DNA of 64,000 nucleotides from the NCBI GenBank assembly GCA_030704615.1, contig CM060732.1, forward strand, positions 30,175,053 through 30,239,052, given 5' to 3'. The DNA comes from Takakia lepidozioides (taxonomy: Eukaryota; Streptophyta; Takakiopsida; Takakiales; Takakiaceae). The notes under the pieces are model-generated. The model was not told the origin of the DNA. It did not search any database and saw only the letters and a list, made by a program, of their open reading frames with translations. Made by a program: the position numbers and the translations under genes. This document shows, in pieces, positions 33,429-45,845 of this stretch. Positions within the stretch are counted from its first letter, which is position 1; every line of letters starts with the position of its first letter.

Positions 33429-33794
33429 TTGGAGTCCACCGAAGTGCCTCCTTGGTCCTTGGTTCACGTAAAGATTGATGGAGTGCTGTCGGTATCTGTT
33501 CTAGTCGCTCCCATTATGGAGAAGGATAACAAGGTGCACAAATATGAGAGTACACCCGATGACTGCTTTGCCCATCTGAATCTGCAGTTCAAAGTTTTTC
33601 AACTTGTCCCAAAACGTGAGGGTCTGCTAGGACACACTTACCAACCCACAATTGAAAGCCCCCCGCCAAAGAATATTCCAATGCCGATCATGGGTGGATA
33701 CGACACTTTTTGGTGCTCGTCGTTGCTTCCAACCGACCGCAGTGTCAGCCGGTTCATAGTGGCTTACCCATCTTCCCTATGGAATACCAAATGA
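33429..33794 (+). pseudogene. Root-cap / LEA-related protein C-terminal fragment
   Basis: The frame contains VHVKIDGVLSVSVLVAPIME, DDCFAHLNLQFKVFQL, GLLGHTYQP, MPIMGGYDTFWCSSLL and a final DRSVSRF. This order matches the C-terminal Root_cap domain of plant root-cap/late-embryogenesis-related proteins, which has DDCFAHLEL-like, GVLGQTYRP-like and MPVMGG-like motifs. The last eight residues and the stop derive from the inverted repeat of the element inserted at 33777. No N-terminal exons with the signal peptide or Cys-rich part were found upstream. The function of the family is poorly known (extracellular or wall-associated). It is a fragment unless distant exons exist. Confidence 0.6.
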
Positions 33795-34838
33795 CCACTT
33801 CCATTTCCAATAAACGTTGCCTCATTTCCAACAAACTTTGTTTCATTTCCAATCAACTTTGTTTCACTTCCAATCAACCTTAGAAGGCCAAATGCTCATT
33901 TCCAATACATCATGTCTCACTAAACGATTCTTAATCCTTTAAAAATTCTTTGGTATTCAATAATTAGTCAAACTAGTGGAGCTGAGACATTCATAGATCA
34001 TCTAAAGATCCTTTAAAAAGATTCTTTTGTTCAATACACAGTCACACTCGTGAAGCTGAGACATTCCCAAATCCTCTAAAGATCCTTTAAAAATATTCTT
34101 TGGTTTAGTACCCAATCACACAAGTGGAGTTGAGATATTCCCAGATCCTCTAAAGATCTTTTAAAATATTCTTTTGTTCAGTACACAGTCACACTAGTGG
34201 AGACCGTTAAATTTGCACCGTTAGACCATTAAATCACACATCACTAAACCTAATCTGATTAAATTGTGCTCCATTAAAGAGCCATTGTTTCTTGGAAGTG
34301 AGACAAAATTGACTAGAAATGATGATGTATTGGAAGTTGACGTTTGGCCTTCTAAGAGCACGGTTCAACCATTAATCATGTTCCACTAAACCATCCATTA
34401 ATTGGAAGTAAGACAAATTTATTGGAAGTGAGGAGAAGTTTATTAAATATGAGAGTGGTCATTTGGCTTTCCAAGTGTGCATCATTACACCAAGTCTCAT
34501 TAAATTGTGCTCCATAGTGAGCCACTGTTTGTTGGAAATGAGGCAAAGATTATGGGAGTGAGACAAATTTATTGGAAAGGAGGCAAGGTTTTAAAGATGG
34601 TGGTCATTTGGCTTTCCAAGTGCACCGTTAGACCATTAAATCATACATCACTAAACCTAATCTCATTAAATTGTGCTCCATTTAAGAGCCACTAATTATT
34701 GGAAGTGAGACAAAGTTGACTAAAAAATGAAGAAAAGTTGATTGGAAGTGAAAAAAAGTTGATTGGAAATGAAGCAAAGTTTGCTCAAAATGAGGCAACG
34801 TTTATTGGAAATGGAAATGGTCATTTGGTATTCCATAG
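33777..34838. mobile_element. Non-coding inverted-repeat element (MITE-like, 1.06 kb)
   Basis: Long terminal inverted repeats of about 110 bp frame the element. The left end TGGAATACCAAATGACC is mirrored by GGTCATTTGGTATTCCA at the right, with ATTTCCAATAAACGTTGCC-type sequence continuing inward on both sides. TA flanks both ends, as a TA target duplication would (left ...CCTA, right TAGC...). The interior is non-coding and carries tandem repeats. It interrupts the 3' end of the root-cap-protein frame. Confidence 0.65.
33945..34205. repeat. Tandem repeat of about 75 bp, between three and four units
   Basis: Each unit contains ATTCTTT, CACAGTCACACTAGTGGAG, GCTGAGACATTC and TCCTCTAAAGATCCTTTAAA with some variation. 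It lies inside the inverted-repeat element. Further inside, blocks around CACCGTTAGACCATTAAATC and CTCATTAAATTGTGCTCCAT recur at about 34210, 34490 and 34620. Confidence 0.75.
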
Positions 34839-35014
34839 CATAACCTGGGTGATCCTGGGTTCAATCCTTCAACGTGTGCCTTCAACGGTCCATTGGCCCC
34901 TCCATGGGCTGTAAATTCATTAGACGTTAAAGAAACTGTATCTTTATCTCTTGCTTTTCCATTTATACTTACTGCCCATGTACCTTAGAATGGTTAACTT
35001 ACCCCTTGTTTGTT

Positions 35015-35284
35015 GGCCCTGCCCCACAGGGCAGGACTACGCATCAAGTTGGCCAAAGTGACCTTAATCTTATATCATGGGTTGTTCCCCATGAGACTTA
35101 ATGGGAGCATGAAAGATTTTAGTTTCCTGTTAGGCACATGTTACACATTTCTTTATTTGGCCCCGCCAGACAAGGGACTACTCATCAAATTGGCCAAATG
35201 GCCCTTAACCTTATACCATGGGTTGCTCCCATGAGACAATGGAACATGAAAGTTTTTAGTTCCCAATTGGGCACATGTTACACT
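35015..35284. repeat. Tandem duplication of about 135 bp
   Basis: GGCCCTGCC...GGGACTACTCATCAA, TATACCATGGGTTG, CATGAAAG and GGGCACATGTTACAC occur twice, starting at 35015 and 35159, with moderate divergence. Non-coding. Confidence 0.75.
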
Positions 35285-35289
35285 TCATA

Positions 35290-37730
35290 TCAATAAAACA
35301 ATGGTAGGGCCTCCGTGTATGACGCCTTGTTTTCCCCAAATTGAGTTATTTTTCCTTGGCGTAGAGCTCGAGCTCGTGGGGGATGAAGTGGGAGCATTTT
35401 CAGGCTCATCCACTTTTATCCAGTCACTCAAATGCGTAGATATATAGTAGTAAACTTTTTAGTTGGGAGGGCCCAAAAATGAGCCCCACTTTCAAGGGTG
35501 GCGTTTTGCAGGAAATTTGTCAAGGGTCGCAGCAGGTAGTTGCACACATTATGTGCGGTCACTTTGTGAAAATTAGAAATTAGGAATTTTCACAAATTGA
35601 CAATATGTTTTCATTCCCGGGGTCGTGCTTTTGCATAATTTCATACATACCCACTCGCCGCTTTAAGGGTTAATTGGTTCTCTTGTATATTTTGGAAAAC
35701 GGTCGTAATGTCGAATTTGTTATACAATCCCTAGTGTGGGATGTGTTTTTGATGTGATATATTGCAAGTATGAGGGCTGTTTTCAAATATAAAATCGGTT
35801 GCATAGACAATTACGAAAAAAAAATTGAAGCAGAATCATCTTGCAATTCTAGGTTCACATTTCAAAGAAACATCCGGCAATGCATGTGGGGCACATCCGC
35901 CATGTCATTATCATGAATGAAAAGTATTGGAAGTGTCCTCCTTCTCTGTCCCGAGCCTCTCTCCTTTCTTAGAATTATGAAACTATGATGACTTATGGAC
36001 CCCATGGTCATGTACGCTAAATGTGAAAGCAAGAAAGACAAGACAAAAATCCAACAGAGGAAGAATGTGAAAGCAAGCAAACGTTTCAACCATTTCTAAG
36101 ATTTTTTTTCCCTTCAAAATGGTCGTGTGTTTTTCGGGAATTGTCATGTGAGCTGTGAAAAAAAAACTATGACGACGAATGGATCCTTTGGTCCTTCACA
36201 CTAAACCAGCTTCAACTTAATGGTAGTCCTTGGAATAAAAGAGGGATTGGAGCACTTTTGAAATATATTATTTGTACAAATAACCTAAAAGTGAATCTCT
36301 TGAATTTTTTCATCCATCTGGATGTTTATCTGGGTTCATCCTGACATGTCCACACGTGTTTGTTTCATGGCCCCATGTGGTTTATATCTTCCCCTATTTT
36401 AATAAAGTTCTGAGGGCCACCATCAGTGGTTTTTTTTCGACCTGGAAAATGGGTCTGCTACTTCTACAAAGGTATTATGGGAGTAAAATTGAGAAAACCA
36501 CACTGCCAATGGTTAAATATCTGGAGCCAACTTTTTCCTACATGGACCTATTAGTATATGACACCTGTTATATAAGCCACTTTTCTATTCTCACCATATG
36601 GGCACTGAGTAGCATTTACATGTCGCCCTTATGGCGATTTTGGGAAAGTGAACAAAAACACTGGCCACCATGCCCTCTTTTCAGAAAAAAAAACCATAAA
36701 AAACAAATGTGTGCAATTCATGCAAGCCCTGCCCTCTAGTAATTATGAATAGATAGTAAAAATTTGGAAGATCACACAATGTTTATTAATAAATATCGCG
36801 GTAACAGGATTTGAGCCCTGAATCACCCCCGTGGCACGCAGGGTAATATCCTCATTTATGACATGCACAAAAAGTTGAACTCCAAACCTAAAGGCCAAAC
36901 AAAACTGGTTCTAACCATGAACTGTTCATCCAAGGGATGTCATTCACTATAAATATGGACAAAATATTCTGGTGGCAACCGTCTCGATTGAATTGGGAGT
37001 GTAATCGAAAGTACCGGTGCTAAAGGAGCGATAAGCAGCTGAACCCTTTGCGTAGACCTGCCTTAGGAAGGCAGGGCGAACAAATAATTGCCCGTTAAAT
37101 TTATTTTGGGGAAGGTATAGTCATAAGTCATAACCTAAAGGAACCCAGCAGGCCTTGGAATGACGAAGCCCCAAAATGATTCGGATGAGTGCGGTAACGG
37201 CCCAGCAGTACAGCCACCTGCCATACCCTCCCTCTTCAACACATAAGGTAGACAAACCTATAATGGTTACCATTCAAAATGTGACCCTTATAATTATTTG
37301 TTAAATGGCTCAAATGTGAATTCAAAAACGTCCATGCATACGTGCCGCTCCGATTTACATTCATGACATGACAGTTCATTATTAGTCTCTGGAAACTACA
37401 TGCACGGTAAAGATCAGAGGTATTAAAGTGGCTGATCTGTTTGACATTTACAGCTGGTTCAAAACAAGGAGGGTGACGGTCATATTTGGGTATGCTTTAA
37501 ATTGTTTTGGCAAATGCATACTGTTAGGAAACTGTAGCAAGTGGGCCAGGATTCAAACGAGCCGTCCTTTTATAATTGCAACAAAGTGGTTAATTAGTGT
37601 GATTAATCATGGACCGATTTAAATCTGCAAACAAACTTTTAAACACAGAATGGCGGGCCATTTCGAGTATGTATGTGGTGAGTTTTGTGCAGCTAAGTTT
37701 TGTAGTGTGGAGTACGCTTTCAGATCAATA
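35290..37730. other. Intergenic DNA, no gene recognised
   Basis: AT-rich sequence without recognisable coding frames. A possible Pol III B-box (GGGCTCAAATCC on the minus strand) occurs near 36810 but no A-box pairs with it. Confidence 0.4.
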
Positions 37731-37734
37731 GGAA

Positions 37735-39810
37735 ATGGGATCGTCATTCAGGCCTGCAGATGCATTTCGTTTGCTTCTTGATACGGAATTAGCAGGAGAT
37801 TATGAGGGAAATCACGTTGAACTTAGTGATAGTGAGAATGAATCGAGCAGACACGGGCCCACAAATTCACGCTTGAATGAAGACGAAAACTATGACAGTG
37901 GGGGAGATGTGGACCCCTATTATGATTGGGCTCAGGATCCGGAGGATCATTCCCAAGTGCATTTCCAATGCGGTCAAGGAGACGGAGTGTTTGATTAGAT
38001 CAACGAGCAAAGTCAATCGGTCCCACGAGCTCCAATTAGCATGATGAAGGGAATAGGAGGTGCATCGCTGGTAAGAAACGAGGAACCTATTAATATCAAT
38101 GATCCTCCACCGCAACGGAAGCAACGGAGTCAAGTAGGACCGCAAAGGAAAAATGGGAATTGGACGGATTTCTCACTCCGAGTTGCGATGAGTGCACATG
38201 ATCATGGAATGCCGATTCGGACTGCGGCGTGACAGTTTGGGGGTGCCTGTGACGTCTTTGCGTAATCATCTATATGGAATCACCACTAGCAGAAAACGTG
38301 GAGTCAAAGGGACACTCACCGAGAGGGAAGAAACATAACTGGTAAAATATATTGAAAAAATGCAGCTGATTGGACATCCTCTTACTCTAACTCAATTAAG
38401 ATTGAAAGTTGCAGAGATCTGCCAGGATACACACCATTCAAAACGGTATCCCTGGCTGGGGCTGGCTCCTCCGGTTGAAATGTAGAAATCCTCAATTGGC
38501 GTTACGTGTATCACAAGAATTAGAAACTGGCCGGAATCTTGCTAAAATTTATGAGCTGAACAAATACACACAGGATAAAATCTAGAATTGTGACGAGTCA
38601 GGGCCCAGGCAGGTCGGAATGGAGGAGTGTTGGTTCTTGCAAAGAAAGGGTCCCGCACTGTACCTTCCATAATGCCAGATGAAAAAGGGAATGGTTGTGT
38701 CGGTGCTATCTATGCATGAATGCTGGAGGGACCTACATTCCGAATTTCTATATTTTCAAGGGGAAGAGATTCAGACGTAACTATATTTTCAAGTGTGAAA
38801 GTGGTGCTACGATGGCCATGCAACCGAAGGCCTTGATGACGGGTTTTCTCTTCATGAAATGGATCTCCCATTGTATCAAAACAACACATAAGGTCGGCAA
38901 TCCAATTACTCCAGAGAACAGACACTTGTTGATTATGGACGGTCATAATAGCCATGTTATCATTCAGGTCGTTAAAAAGCGAATGCCATGGGGCTGGATC
39001 TGATCACGCTCCCCTTGCACACCTCCCATGCACTCCAGCCTCTTGATGTCTCAGTGTTTAAACCTTTCAAAACAACATTCAAGGCTTACCGTGATGTTTG
39101 GACGATGGCACACAAGGGAGGCACACCCTTGAAAGAGGATCTCGCACATTGGGTTTCACTAGCTTTGAAAAAAGCGATGAGTCCTGAAAATGTAAAAAAA
39201 GATTTTTCCGTGACTGGGATCTGGCCTCTCAATCTGGATGCCATGCAGAATTGCATGGGGCCAGCGAGGGTTATAGGATGGAGGTCCCGGAGGACGACAC
39301 CCATCGAGGTCAAAAAGATATAAGGACTGCCATTGTTGACTTGCAAGTTGAGGAAATTTTGGAAAATAACATATCCGAGACACATTATGAGGTGCACGCA
39401 CCACTACTTTGTGGAGGAAGAGGACGAAAATGAGTTGGTCTCGCCAGGTACCGAGCGATTATCCTCCAGCCAATCTAGCGACACTGGATCCTCACCGGAG
39501 CTGGAAATAGTTGCAGAAGCACCCATGAACAACGACACTCTATCACTCAATTTTTGAGTCTACCACAAATACCAGTGGCACCTCGACGACGATTGAATGG
39601 AGATGGCTCGGAGCCAATAATTGACTACAGCAAGTCCATTCTCATGACCTCAGATGAGTACTTGCTAGCTTTGGAGCAAAAGAAGCCCTAAAAGTGCGGG
39701 AGCAGCGTAAAAAAGAGCGCGAACTGAATAAGCAAAAGCGTGCTCTCGATAAGGTGGAAAAAGAGGAGCTGAAGCGCAAAAAGGTGGAGCAACGGGAGGC
39801 CAGAAAATAG
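37735..39810 (+). pseudogene. pogo/Tigger-type transposase (CENP-B/jerky family)
   Basis: The plus strand encodes an acidic start (37735-37998), then a psq-type helix-turn-helix (HDHGMPIRTAA, QFG, near 38200). A second HTH of the CENP-B/Tc5 type follows (TLTEREE..LVKYIEKMQLIGHPLT, 38320-38400). The DDE domain has NCDESG (first Asp, near 38590), LLIMDGHNSH (second Asp, near 38935) and LPLHTSHALQPLDVSVF (third Asp, near 39030). A C-terminal FSVTGIWPLNLDAM and a basic coiled tail (KKERELNKQKRAL, to 39810) finish it. This is the complete order of a pogo/Tigger transposase. Stops and frame changes near 38230, 38335, 38485, 38580, 38670, 39000 and 39690 mark it as dead. No terminal repeats were identified. 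Confidence 0.75.
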
Positions 39811-39814
39811 TTCG

Positions 39815-42415
39815 ATAATCACTGGTCCGCCAAAAATTGTTCAACGATTGGAGAGCGTCTCCATACTGCCATCCGATCTGATGCTTCCATTCCTACCACA
39901 GCTTACCTAAGGCGGGTCTGGATACATCATGGTTCGTCCTTATCGAACCTCCATGGGTTTACAGAAGCATAAGTAGAGCCGGTGATCGTTGAGAAGCCCA
40001 TCAGTTTTGGGATCAAATAGTTCTCATGTTGGACAAGCTGAAGATTTGTTTATTCTCCACTGGCGATTAGTTTTGATCATGACTGTTCGTTTTCAATTAG
40101 TCCAGGACACATCTCCGAGGACGCTTTGATTAGCGTAGTCAGATACGTAAAGCTCAGTAAATAGTCAAGTTCATGTAACTGATGAGTAGTTTAATTAAAT
40201 GACATGGTCCATACTACTGTGCAGGGTAATTAGTAAAGTGAATGATGATGCACACCTTTTGGGCCCCATGGGCTCCTGATTCAATGCACTTGTTGTTCAA
40301 AATAGTACCCCCTACTGGTCCATTCAAGGATTATTATGTGTTTTCAGCTTGAAAATTCACCAATATTATGTATAACTTAGGATACTTTTTGTTTTTTTTC
40401 AATAAATTTCATTTTCTTGTGCCTACATGGGAAAAATGTATATAAGGACACTGCACAGCTGAAATTGCCTGCATTTCTTAAAGGAGCCATTATAGGTTTG
40501 TCTACCTTACCCATCCGCATACTCAGCATCGGATCAACCTTCTCCCCACGGGAATCAATCTTCACCCAAGTTCCACGGGGCCCTTGAAGCTCATCAACTC
40601 GTTGTAAAACAATTGGAAATAGCTGAGCAAGCAGATCGTGTACACGGATTGAATGGTGTGCAGTCTGGTGATAATGAGGGAGTGGGTGTGCCCGCCCTGG
40701 TCCAGGGTCCAAGGGCCCTCACTTACCGGAAGGCTTCTGGGAAGGAAGTTTCCAGTGTACATCATTGGGTCTGTGAAAATTTCACAAAAATGCTGTGAAT
40801 GAAAGAGCGGATGGAAATATTTTGAGCGGTATCCTCATCAGTGGTTGACAAATCTCTCCAGACTTGCTGAGCCTGGTGTCAGCGAACTTCCGCTGTAATG
40901 TTTGTAAGGCTCCAGTTGCCAGAAGGCATGTAGCACTGAGTGTTTGTTTCTTGCATTTGCAAAATCGCTTGTTGTGGAGTGTGGACATGGATGATGGCAG
41001 CACCGTGGTGGACAGTGAGATCTGAGGTGGGTTGTGGTGGAATGGAGACATAATTCTTGGATCTCGACCAAAATATGTAGAGTGGTCATAGATGATTTGG
41101 GCAGAGTAGGTAGCGTGGTGTGACAGGTGGCAGCGATGGCTCTCGTCAGCTGTGTCGCTACACACGTCCACTGTTCGCTTGGCCAGCGCCCAGCAGAGTA
41201 TCTGAGAAGAGTGAGGCATCACTCATTAATGGAACGAGCTGTTTGCAATCGTGGCGTTGGTCTGTGAATGCGTACTCATCCAATTGAGAGGATGTGTTAT
41301 GAGGGATTGCACAGTGTGCTCGATGTGTCCGCTGATAATGCGAACAGCACATTCGAGTCCAAATCCGCACCCTGTCACGGGACGTTCTTGGCGAGCTGCA
41401 CAATACGCGTCCAAATCTTACCCGTTTCTTCGAGTAATCGACAGCACGACAGCCGCCCGACGTTAGCTCCGTCGAAATCGAGAATGCGACTGTTCTTCGG
41501 TCCTACCATCTGCAGAGATGGCGCGGGGATACTGACGAATCGTTGATATCTGAGATGATATTGTAACTAAGCTTAGTTGAGACACTTCCCTCCAAAGTAG
41601 TGCCTTGCTCACATGCTTCCGCAATGCACTGTGAGCTGTAAGAGTGCAGGGATGATCCTGTACATATGTGTGAGTTCAAAGCCATATATAACATTTTTTC
41701 TCCTGCATGACAGACTATAATAAGGTATTTCTGAGCTTTTGAGGATGCTTGCTTGCCCCAAGTCCAGCCATCAGCTTTGATTTGTTGAGGGAGAATAGCT
41801 TCGACTGATTGGGTACACGTTGGAGCTTTGTATTGTTGGACAACAAAGGAATTTTACCGACGTGATTCATGTTCAGTTAGAATTGGGAAAGTTTGGTGCA
41901 GGATCAAAAAGTTCTGTACCCAAACATTGGGACGATCCTTCAGATTCAGGCATGCCATCATATCACATCACAGCTCGCTGTGCCATGTCCCAAAATGATT
42001 AAGTTTGTACTGCATTAAAATGGACACGATGTCCAGCTAGACTTGAGCTGGCCATCTTTCAGGGTTTCAAATCGATCCAGTCACTTGCACCAAATTGCGA
42101 TCTTCAATACTCAACCTTGTACAACGTTCGTGCAGAGAACTTTCCAGACGACTTCAGACTCTACTGGCTACATCTTTGGATAGAAAGAATTTCTTAAGTA
42201 GACATTTCCGATAGATACCTCAGACTACTGTAACTCTATTGCTGTACATGTGCTCTCCATGTCGGATCGTTTCCAAGAGATCTGAACAAACTACCATAAC
42301 TGATCGAATTGGGGAAGATGATCGCTGCCTAAATTTGTCGAATGGCCAGGTTCAGGTGAGATATAGTGTACCACTAAGCTGCGCTGATCATGTAAACTGA
42401 AGCCATCCGGCGCAA
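39815..42415. other. Intergenic DNA, no gene recognised
   Basis: Short open frames on both strands show no recognisable domain. This is the 3' flank of the minus-strand DREB2-type gene. No repeat structure stands out. Confidence 0.4.
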
Positions 42416-42418
42416 GTA

Positions 42419-43892
42419 CTAACTAGTCTTAGTTACCAAAAGCTCTGCCCAAGCCTCTTCCTTCCTCATCAAAGGTGAAGTCTCAATCATCTCCACGTCT
42501 GGAGATATCCGCGAAGTTACTTCTCCCTCCAACACTGGATCTATCTCTTCAGAGATGAGCTCCAAATCTTCCGTCCCGCTCCATACACATCCTTCCTCAT
42601 CCATACCGTCTGCGTGTGTAGTGTCAGCCTTAATTTCGGATATACTGCCGTCAGATAAGCTTATGTGGGTTGCTAATCCTTCCCAAAGTTCACGAGAGAA
42701 CGTACTCGACTCTGTCATGATGCTGCTGTCGTAACTAACGTTACTCTTATCGCTGCCTGGCCCGAGCAATTCCTCGTCATCCAGTTGTACATCCAAGAAA
42801 CGACAATCTGATTCATCAAAAAGATCTTCACACTGATCGTCGAAGTCTTCAAGTGCGCGCCTGTGGGTTAAATCTAATTCGAGTGAATGACCGGGATGAT
42901 CTGACGGCAACAACCCCTCATTGGGATCATGTGTTCTGAGCAACCCAGAAGTCGTACGCGCAGCAGGTTCGGGTAGCTCCGCTTCTGCCGCAGACTCTCG
43001 TGGGGATATGGAATTTGCTGTATCCGTAGTAGTAGCATCGCAAGAAGTGCTCGACATTAAACTTTTGCTGGACTCTACTAAGTTGGTACTTAGTGGTCTG
43101 CCCCTCTGGATCTCGTCCGGCGGATAGAGTGCACGATCATCACCTGCCACTGCACAAACAATATGTGCAACCTCCACTTTGTAAACTGCACCAAAAGGGC
43201 ACCAAATCAGGCCCACAACTATATGCATGTCCTACTCGGTGTACTGAGCGTGTACATTCATTAATCTCGATCAAGATTCCGCCCTGGAAGTTTTTCCTTC
43301 CTACTTAATAAATCGTTTGAACATGATCTCGAGAAGACACTTTAAAGAAGGCCTCTGAAAAAGTCAGCTGAGGGTGGTTCAGAGGATGGACATGTATAGT
43401 CACATGTGTTAAAAGATGCAAGGTTTCACCTGGCATAACTTCATTTTCGATAGAAAAGTCTGTTGGGTCCTGCTCACGGCGCCGACAATCAGGTAAGTTC
43501 AGGAGCGCACATGACCCATACAGCACTCTGGCAGCTTCGTCATAAGCCAGAGCTGCCTCCTCCGCCGTAACATACGTTCCCAGCCATAGTCGAGAACCTC
43601 TGTTGGGCTCCCTAATCTCTGCTACCCACTTCCCCCAAGTGCGTTGGCGAACGCCCCTGTATTTGCAAAGGGCATTTTCTGGACCACCCTTCCCTTTCAT
43701 ACAACCCTTCTTAGAACCCTGTGTAGGAGCTTTCCGGATGTTTTTCCTGCGGCCATGACCGACACTGTCAACGGGAGCTTGGCCTTCAACACTACTGCCT
43801 GTTTGCGCTTCGCACATACGATTGTGATCTGCCCACCAAGCCAAGGTGTCTGCCACCGTACTCCCCCGCTGCACGGATGGCATGCAGCTCAA
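42419..43892 (-). CDS. DREB2-like: AP2/ERF transcription factor, DREB A-2 type (two exons)
   Basis: Exon 1 spans 43892-43430 and exon 2 43143-42419, with GTGAAA donor and GGCAG acceptor; the join is in frame and gives 395 residues. The N-terminus has [14 protein letters not shown], and then a basic stretch [20 protein letters not shown], both typical of subgroup A-2. The AP2 domain follows: [40 protein letters not shown] and [11 protein letters not shown], with the DNA-contacting Arg and Trp residues kept. Exon 2 encodes an acidic Ser/Asp/Glu-rich tail, probably the activation domain. Family members act in the nucleus on DRE/CRT elements (core A/GCCGAC) under drought, salt and heat. The start is the first ATG before the conserved N-terminal motif. 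The gene looks intact. Confidence 0.85.
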
Positions 43893-44690
43893 TCTTTCAA
43901 CCCGTTTTCTTCTGGTGGAATTCCGGCTCAGGCGGGGAGCTATTTCTGGATCCAGCGCTTACCACCCTCCTACAACTGGCAACGAGAGAAACCCTACCAG
44001 CTGCTATACAGCTGCTACACGACAGTGGTTTCAGGACCTTTGTCCAAGTAGCTATGGATCCTTTACACTGTACAGCCTTTCGACAAGGTCATTGCGATCG
44101 AGGTCTGTCCTCAGAACCTCGCACTCGCGCTAGATCGCAGCTTGCTTCCGCAGGTAGCTTGCAAGCGTGGAATCCCGTCTTCCCCAGATTCACAGAAGTT
44201 GGAGATACATTGACACACCTTGTTGATCTTCACGAGATCCATCAACGTTTGTGATGACGGAGCACCCAACTACTTCCACGCTCGCGCTCACTAAGTGTGG
44301 GCGACAAGTCATGACAAAACACTTCGCCTGGCTGCGCCACCTTTTCTTTCAGAGTCAAGTGCTACGTGTCGGTTCCTCACAGCACCTCGGCCTGTCCACC
44401 TACCACACGCTGCCACGCGTAGATATTTTATCCCCAGAGGTGGGAGTTCCTGGCCAACGTGATGCAAAGAGATAATGGAAAATAGTAAGAATATGGTACA
44501 GTCAACCCTGGATAAGTGCCACCATTTACCAACCCTTCCCATCTTACTTTTGTTTTTCATTTTTTTCGTTTCGTTTTGTTTCGTTTTTGTTTTTGTTTTG
44601 TTTTTTGTTCTTAAGTGAGTTTTGTTTTTGTTTTAAAGTGAGATATTTGCAAGGTCCCTGCAGTGAAGGATTATAACTTTTTTATTTAAT
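43893..44690. other. Upstream region of the DREB2-type gene
   Basis: No second gene is recognised. This interval should hold the promoter and leader of the minus-strand gene, but I could not assign a TATA box with confidence. A CACGTGG core (G-box/ABRE-like) stands near 45039, beyond the SINE. Confidence 0.35.
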
Positions 44691-44699
44691 GTTTTAGAG

Positions 44700-44977
44700 G
44701 GAAACATCGGGAGCAAACCCCCTCACAAATCAGGCCCCTTAGTTTTTTCTTTTTTTTTGAACGGACCCCTTAGTTATAGTGAGAGGAGAGTAGTAGGTAT
44801 TGAATAAAGTGAGAGGAGAAAATAACCTCTTTGGTACAACCTCGCCATGAGGCGGCAAGCACAAGGCTCATGGGACACCTGCCACAGCCCACACTGCAGG
44901 AGTTGAACCCAGAATCGCATGAGTGACACTCAGAGGACTCAGAGCACTATCTATCCAACTGAGCTATCGACTTGTGG
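44700..44977 (-). mobile_element. tRNA-derived SINE
   Basis: On the minus strand the head contains the Pol III A-box TAGCTCAGTTGG (44966-44955) and, about 45 bp later, the B-box-like GGTTCAACTCC (44909-44899). Spacing and sequence are those of a tRNA-like internal promoter. A tRNA-unrelated body with CCTCATGGCGAGGTTG follows, and the end lies near an A-rich stretch at 44740-44760. No intact acceptor or anticodon arm exists, so this is a SINE or tRNA pseudogene and not a tRNA gene. Confidence 0.55.
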
Positions 44978-45459
44978 TAACTTTTGTTTTTTTAGCGGAC
45001 TGACGACGACCCGTTATAAAACCGGGTAAGTGCATGACACGTGGCGATTACTCAGTTCATGTAGAGATGAAACGAACACCTTGGATGAAGTGAAATGATA
45101 ACAGGGAAGACATCAATTACTGCATCATATCTGCGCCTCCAACATGATCCTGACCGTTGAGAAACATCAGAGCCGTCCTCTCGCATACATTCAGTCTAGT
45201 GTCTTTTCTTTTCATCCTTCTTTTCTTTCCAGTCATGAGCCGTGAGCCCTACACTTCTTCTTTCTTTGACTACTTTTCTTTCAGACCGTTAGATTCTTAT
45301 TCCCAGGAGATCGCAGCCAATCTCAATAGTTGATTTATAGAGAAAGAATGCATCTCCGTTCTTTACGCAGGAGCCCTCGTCCTTCCTGTAACTCACTCCG
45401 GAGAAAACATCCCTATGCATAAATAAATAAATAAATAAATAAATCAAACCATTCTCCAA

Positions 45460-45663
45460 ATGATTGTATACATACATCTATTCTTTAAACATGATTGCTC
45501 TGTTGATATTTGGGGGCTTGGCTACTTGATCAACACTTCTCAGGTGCAGGATTTGTCACCAAAGCTTATCCAGCTTCAGGAATTGTGTTTGAACGACAAT
45601 CCGAGCTCCAGACCTTCTGCTGAGTATGTTTTGGAAGAACTGAGGTCCTTGGAAGGAGCTTGA
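45460..45663 (+). pseudogene. Protein-kinase C-lobe fragment
   Basis: The frame contains CSVDIWGLGYLI, matching the V-D-I-W-S-x-G (subdomain IX) motif. It continues with LSPKLIQLQELCLNDNPSSR and PSAEYVLEEL, matching the subdomain XI region (D-P-x-x-R-P-S), and stops at 45661. No upstream catalytic loop or ATP site was found. It is not from the DYRK family. It may be the last exon of a gene whose other exons are lost. The repeated block starting at 45846 lies just downstream, as it does after the DYRK gene. Confidence 0.55.
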
Positions 45664-45845
45664 CTAGGAAGTCCTTGATGAGTCTCAAACATTGTTGGGG
45701 GCATTTTCGTCGCTGTCCAGCGCAGTGCTTTTTGGATACATGTAAATCATCTCAGGAAATTCTATGTGTGGGGAAATTACTGGTGTGGGTCCAAACGTAT
45801 GTGTGAGTGAGAGAGAGAGAGTATTACGGCCACTTGAAGATCCAT

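Noticed and set aside
34845-34880. B-box-like GGGTTCAATCC just after the MITE-like element
   Set aside because: No A-box or tRNA-like head; too short to support a SINE.
36790-36825. Possible tRNA or SINE (B-box-like GGGCTCAAATCC, minus strand)
   Set aside because: No A-box at the right distance and no cloverleaf.
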